Shown here piece by piece: positions 60,050 to 64,000 of a stretch of 64,000 nucleotides of DNA. This stretch comes from Pseudomonas sp. Os17. Its GTDB lineage: Bacteria > Pseudomonadota > Gammaproteobacteria > Pseudomonadales > Pseudomonadaceae. Under the pieces are notes generated by a model. That model searched no databases and was not told the origin of the DNA. It worked only from the letters and a program-made list of their open reading frames with translations. Location: NCBI RefSeq assembly GCF_001547895.1, contig NZ_AP014627.1, positions 1,739,501-1,803,500 of the forward strand, read 5' to 3'. Within the stretch, counting starts at the first letter, position 1. Each line of letters starts with the position of its first letter. The position numbers and the translations under genes were made by a program.

Positions 60050-61159
60050 ATGTTCAACTTCAAGCACCTGATGGCGGCGGCCTTGTTGCTGTCCACTTCC
60101 CTCGGCGTTCAGGCCGAGCGGCTGAAGGACATCGCCAGTATTTCCGGCGTGCGTTCCAACCAGTTGATCGGCTACGGCCTGGTGGTCGGGCTTAACGGCA
60201 CCGGCGACCAGACCACTCAGACGCCGTTCACCCTGCAGACCTTCAACAACATGCTGTCGCAGTTCGGCATCAAGGTGCCGGCCGGTTCCGGCAACGTGCA
60301 GTTGAAGAACGTTGCGGCAGTGTCGGTAAGTGCCGATCTGCCGGCTTTCGCCAAGCCGGGCCAGCAGGTGGATATCACGGTTTCGTCCATCGGTAACTCC
60401 AAGAGCCTGCGTGGCGGCACCCTGTTGCTGACACCCCTCAAGGGGATCGACGGCAACGTCTATGCCATCGCCCAGGGCAACCTGGTGGTGGGTGGTTTCG
60501 ACGCTGAAGGGCGCGACGGTTCGAAGATCACCGTCAACGTGCCGTCGGCCGGGCGGATTCCCGGCGGCGCTTCGGTGGAGCGAGCCGTGCCCAGCGGTTT
60601 CAACCAGGGCAACAGCCTGACCCTGAACCTCAACCGTTCGGACTTCACCACTGCCAAGCGCATCGTCGACAAGATCAACGACATGCTCGGCCCGGGCGTG
60701 GCCCAGGCCATCGATGGTGGTTCGATCCGCGTCACCGCTCCACTGGACCCAAGCCAGCGCGTGGATTACCTGTCGATCCTGGAGAACCTGGAAGTCGATC
60801 CGGGGCAGGCGGTGGCCAAGGTCATCATCAACTCCCGGACCGGCACCATCGTCATCGGGCAGAACGTCAAGGTGTCGCCGGCGGCGGTGACCCACGGCAG
60901 CCTGACCGTGACCATTACCGAAGACCCGATCGTCAGCCAGCCCGGTCCCCTGTCCAATGGCCAGACCGCGGTGGTGCCGCGTTCGCGGGTCAATGCGCAG
61001 CAGGAAGCCAAGCCGATGTTCAAGTTCGGCCCGGGTACCACCCTGGATGAGATCGTTCGCGCGGTGAACCAGGTGGGCGCGGCCCCAGGCGACCTGATGG
61101 CGATTCTCGAAGCCTTGAAACAGGCCGGCGCGCTGCAAGCCGACTTGATCGTGATTTGA
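60050..61159 (+). CDS. flgI: Flagellar P-ring protein FlgI
   Basis: 369 residues from ATG 60050, which has GAGAAG four bases upstream; GTG 60035 and ATG 60038 are in frame but lack a site. Signal peptide, then '[20 protein letters not shown]' and '[19 protein letters not shown]', the FlgI signature. Forms the periplasmic P ring. Confidence 0.95.
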   Translation: MFNFKHLMAAALLLSTSLGVQAERLKDIASISGVRSNQLIGYGLVVGLNGTGDQTTQTPFTLQTFNNMLSQFGIKVPAGSGNVQLKNVAAVSVSADLPAFAKPGQQVDITVSSIGNSKSLRGGTLLLTPLKGIDGNVYAIAQGNLVVGGFDAEGRDGSKITVNVPSAGRIPGGASVERAVPSGFNQGNSLTLNLNRSDFTTAKRIVDKINDMLGPGVAQAIDGGSIRVTAPLDPSQRVDYLSILENLEVDPGQAVAKVIINSRTGTIVIGQNVKVSPAAVTHGSLTVTITEDPIVSQPGPLSNGQTAVVPRSRVNAQQEAKPMFKFGPGTTLDEIVRAVNQVGAAPGDLMAILEALKQAGALQADLIVI

Positions 61160-61169
61160 GGTGGCGGCC

Positions 61170-62432
61170 ATGGATATACGTAAGAGCGGATTGATTGGCA
61201 GCGGCGATTCCGGGTCCTATTCCGACCTCAATCGTCTGCAGCAACTCAAGGTCGGGGACAAGAACGGCGAAGCCAACGTGCGCAAGGTGGCCCAGGAGTT
61301 CGAATCGCTGTTTCTCAACGAAATGCTCAAGTCCATGCGCAAGGCCACGGATGTCATTGCCCAGGACAACCCGCTCAATACCCCGGCCGCCAAGCAATAC
61401 CAGGACATGTACGATCAGCAGCTCGCGGTGTCCCTGTCGCGTGAGGGGGGCGGTATCGGCCTGGCCAATGTGCTGATGCGCCAGATGATGAAGAACAAGC
61501 CGGTCACGCCGGGCGCCACGCCGCCAGCCCAGGCCGCTGCGCCAGTGGCGACACCGACGCCGATTGCTGCGGGCACCAGTGCCCAGGATGGTCCCTTGAG
61601 CCGGTCCAATGGCCAGCGGCCGTTGTGGGCCTCCCGTGCCCATGACCCGTTGCGAACCTCCGTGGCTCATAACGACATGGTCCTGCTCAACCAGCGTCGC
61701 CTGTCGCTGCCAAGCAAGCTGACCGATCGCCTGTTGACCGGGATCGTGCCGTCGGCCGGCGGTGTTGCCGATGCCACCACTCAGAACGCTGCGCCGAGTC
61801 GCACCACGGCGGCCGCTGATGCGGTGCTGCGCGGCGAATGGCGGGTCAACCAGGGCTATGCCGCGTCCCAGGGCAAGATGCGCGTGTATGGCCGGGCCAT
61901 GGCCCAGCCGCCGTTGGCGCCGGCCAAGCGCGCCTTCAGCTCCGCCGACGACTTCGTGGCCACCATGCTGCCAATGGCGCAGCAGGCTGCTCAGCGGATC
62001 GGCGTCGATCCTCGCTATCTGGTGGCCCAGGCCGCGCTGGAAACCGGTTGGGGCAAATCGGTGATGCGCCAGCAGGATGGCACCAGCAGTCACAACCTGT
62101 TCGGCATCAAGGCCGGCAAGAGCTGGCAGGGTGCTCAGGCCCGGGCGATCACCAGTGAGTTCCGCAATGGGCAGATGGTCAAGGAGACGGCGGCGTTCCG
62201 TTCCTACGATTCCTATCAGGACAGCTTCCACGATCTGGTGACCTTGTTGCAGAGCAACAATCGCTATCAAGAAGTGCTGAAGGTGGCCGATAAACCAGAA
62301 CAGTTTGTTCGCGAGTTGCAAAAAGCCGGGTATGCAACGGACCCGGATTACGCTAGCAAGATTTCGCAGATAGCCAAGCAGATGAAGAACTACCAGAACT
62401 ACGCTGCGGCGGGCGTTTCCACGAATTTATAA
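61170..62432 (+). CDS. flgJ: Flagellar rod-assembly protein / muramidase FlgJ
   Basis: 420 residues from ATG 61170. N-terminal rod scaffold (about 30-110; 'VAQEFESLFLNEMLKSMRKA'), a Pro/Ala-rich linker of about 120 residues, and a C-terminal glucosaminidase domain (about 255-410) with the catalytic Glu in 'AQAALETGWGKSVMR'. Longer than the E. coli protein (313) mainly by the linker. Opens the peptidoglycan for the rod. Confidence 0.94.
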   Translation: MDIRKSGLIGSGDSGSYSDLNRLQQLKVGDKNGEANVRKVAQEFESLFLNEMLKSMRKATDVIAQDNPLNTPAAKQYQDMYDQQLAVSLSREGGGIGLANVLMRQMMKNKPVTPGATPPAQAAAPVATPTPIAAGTSAQDGPLSRSNGQRPLWASRAHDPLRTSVAHNDMVLLNQRRLSLPSKLTDRLLTGIVPSAGGVADATTQNAAPSRTTAAADAVLRGEWRVNQGYAASQGKMRVYGRAMAQPPLAPAKRAFSSADDFVATMLPMAQQAAQRIGVDPRYLVAQAALETGWGKSVMRQQDGTSSHNLFGIKAGKSWQGAQARAITSEFRNGQMVKETAAFRSYDSYQDSFHDLVTLLQSNNRYQEVLKVADKPEQFVRELQKAGYATDPDYASKISQIAKQMKNYQNYAAAGVSTNL

Positions 62433-62442
62433 GGTCTGAATC

Positions 62443-64000
62443 ATGAGTTTGCTCAATATCGGGATGTCGGGGCTGGCCGCCAGCCAAACGTCGTTGATGA
62501 CCACGGGTAACAACATTGCCAACGCCGACACCGCCGGGTACTCGCGCCAGCAGACCGTGCAGGGCACCAAGGCCTCCGCTCAATTCGGCAATGTCTTCAT
62601 CGGCACCGGTACCACCCTGGCCGACGTGCGCCGGGTGTACAACAGCTTCCTCGATGCCCAGTTGCGCACCGCCACGTCCCTCAACAGTGACGTGGCCGCC
62701 TACCAGGGCCAGATCAGCCCGATCGACCAGTTGCTGTCGGACAACGGCACCGGCATGAACGGCGCCCTGACCAAGTTCTTCGCCTCGCTGCAGAACCTCA
62801 ACGCCAAGCCCACCGACGAGGCCTCCCGGCAGTTGCTGCTCAGCGACACTCAGGCCTTGAGCAACCGTTTCAATTCGGTGTCCAGCCAGCTCAACGAGCA
62901 GAACAGCAACATCAATGGCAACCTGGCGAGCATGGCGGACCAGGTCAACAAGCTGGCCAACACCGTGGCTCAGCTCAACCAGAAGATTTCCGAGCTGTCG
63001 ACCAACGGCAACGGCATGCCCAACGATCTGTTGGATGCCCGTAATGAAACCGTGCGTCAGCTTTCGACGTTTATCGGGGTTCAGGTATCGGAGCGCGGTT
63101 CGAGCCTCGATCTGTACCTGGGCAGCGGTCAGCCACTGGTGATGGGCAACTCTGCCAACACCCTGGAAGTGGTGCAGGGCAAGAATGATCCGACCCGCTC
63201 CATGCTGCAGATCAACCGGGGTACCAGTACCGCGGACATCACCAACGTCACCACGGGTGGCGAGATCGGCGGCCTGTTGCGCTATCGCAGCGAAGTGCTG
63301 GACCCGGCCATGAATGAACTGGGGCGCGTGGCCCTGGTGGTAGCCGACCAGATGAACAGCCAGATGGCCCAGGGCATCGACAAGAACGGTGAATTCGGCG
63401 GCAACCTGTTCAACGACATCAACAGCCTCAGGATGATCAGTCAGCGCAGCATGGCCAGCGCGACCAACAGCGCCGGTTCGGGCAACTTCAATGTGACGAT
63501 CAAGGACACCGGCAAGCTGAGCACCAGTGACTACACGGTGACCTTCAGCAGTGCCACCGATTACAGCGTCAAGCGTTCCGATGGCTCCGACCTGGGTAGC
63601 TTCAGCACGACCACCAGCCCGGCGCCGGTGATCGACGGCTTCTCGCTGAACCTCACTGGTACGGTGGCCGCCGGTGACAGCTTCAAGATCATCCCGACCC
63701 GCAATGCCGCAGCCACCATCCAGACGGAAATGACCGACTCCAAGCGCCTGGCTCTGGCCGCGCCGTTGAAGGCCGAGCTGGGTGCCGGGGTCAAGAGCTC
63801 CCTGAGCATTTCTTCGCAGCCGTCCCTGGCGGTGCCGATCGACAACTACGATGTAGCCAGCAAGCTGGAGATGCAGACCGCTCTCAAGAACTCCGGCCCG
63901 GTCAAGGTGGTGTTCAACGCGGCGTCCGGCGGCAGCCAGACATACGATTACTTTGACGCCAAGGGCACCAAGATGGGCAGCGGCTCCATCGTGCCGGGGC
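62443..64000 (+). CDS. flgK: Flagellar hook-associated protein FlgK (partial)
   Basis: 519 complete codons from ATG 62443 to the window edge; the C-terminus is missing. N-terminal 'NIGMSGLAASQTSLMTTGNN' + 'IANADTAGYSRQQTVQ' is the FlgK/flagellin-type rod domain. The visible part has no stop. It caps the hook and links it to the filament; flgL is expected next, outside the window. Confidence 0.95.
   Translation, partial: MSLLNIGMSGLAASQTSLMTTGNNIANADTAGYSRQQTVQGTKASAQFGNVFIGTGTTLADVRRVYNSFLDAQLRTATSLNSDVAAYQGQISPIDQLLSDNGTGMNGALTKFFASLQNLNAKPTDEASRQLLLSDTQALSNRFNSVSSQLNEQNSNINGNLASMADQVNKLANTVAQLNQKISELSTNGNGMPNDLLDARNETVRQLSTFIGVQVSERGSSLDLYLGSGQPLVMGNSANTLEVVQGKNDPTRSMLQINRGTSTADITNVTTGGEIGGLLRYRSEVLDPAMNELGRVALVVADQMNSQMAQGIDKNGEFGGNLFNDINSLRMISQRSMASATNSAGSGNFNVTIKDTGKLSTSDYTVTFSSATDYSVKRSDGSDLGSFSTTTSPAPVIDGFSLNLTGTVAAGDSFKIIPTRNAAATIQTEMTDSKRLALAAPLKAELGAGVKSSLSISSQPSLAVPIDNYDVASKLEMQTALKNSGPVKVVFNAASGGSQTYDYFDAKGTKMGSGSIVPG

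Noticed and set aside
59360..61171. 603-codon minus-strand frame opposite flgH and flgI
   Set aside because: Shadow of two conserved flagellar genes.
1..64000. CRISPR arrays, tRNA or rRNA genes, insertion sequences
   Set aside because: No regular spacer-repeat array, no cloverleaf or rRNA signature and no transposase were noticed; the accessory patch at the left shows no integrase, so it was not called a mobile element.

Overview
The window looks like a chromosome segment of a fluorescent Pseudomonas (P. fluorescens / protegens / chlororaphis type). The evidence is high-GC coding with strong Shine-Dalgarno sites, Pseudomonas-type REP/REPIN palindromes between genes, and characteristic gene sets: phhA-phhB-phhC-phhR with an aroP-type permease and arfB nearby, guanidinobutyrase with its LysR regulator, an oruR-like gene, a PlpD-type patatin autotransporter, a cpxR-spy-cpxA cluster, and flgFGHIJK. 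The species is an inference.

Layout. (1) 1-6500 is an AT-rich accessory patch: the debris field downstream of a CdiA/filamentous-hemagglutinin locus whose main gene must lie left of the window. It holds five or six displaced toxin C-termini, most of them broken, each followed at once by a small intact-looking immunity-type gene. One module still carries a GC-rich hemagglutinin segment (from about 2908) leading into a restriction-endonuclease-like toxin tip, but a CGA-to-TGA change at the pretoxin junction interrupts it. The 3' flank of these modules, a small minus-strand Pseudomonas gene with its terminator, occurs three times: as a short scar, as a frameshifted pseudogene and as an intact copy. 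(2) 7.2-23.5 kb is ordinary core: lipoproteins, a TorF-type porin, CvfB, transporters, LysR/AraC regulators, the guanidinobutyrate module, TapT, YecA. (3) 23.7-36.2 kb: recQ, a marR gene, plpD, a SelW-like gene, a DMT exporter, an AraC regulator, a LpxH-like phosphoesterase, an HD protein, Mpo1-like, oruR-like, trkH, a nitroreductase. (4) 36.2-45.2 kb: a Cpx-like envelope-stress cluster whose sensor kinase is frameshifted at a seven-G tract, then yciI, ispZ, an RNase AM-like PHP gene, yciO, scpA, scpB, rluB. (5) 45.3-47.5 kb: an M29/NicX-like metalloenzyme behind a 45-codon peptide gene, then about 1 kb with little but candidate short ORFs. (6) 47.5-55.8 kb: aromatic amino acid uptake and phenylalanine catabolism (aroP-type permease, phhCBA, phhR) with arfB and an MFS gene. 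(7) 55.8-64 kb: a translationally coupled methyltransferase / 2-oxoglutarate oxygenase pair facing away from a flgFGHIJK operon that has a good sigma-54 promoter match; flgK runs off the right edge.

Most interesting: the recombination-scarred toxin/immunity archive at 1-6.5 kb, the two-gene unit of a 45-aa peptide plus M29-like enzyme at 45.3-46.5 kb, the homopolymer frameshift in the H-box of the Cpx-type kinase together with a CpxR-type box, the altered ATPase motifs in PhhR, and the small-protein gene with an sRNA-like terminator at 17.5 kb.
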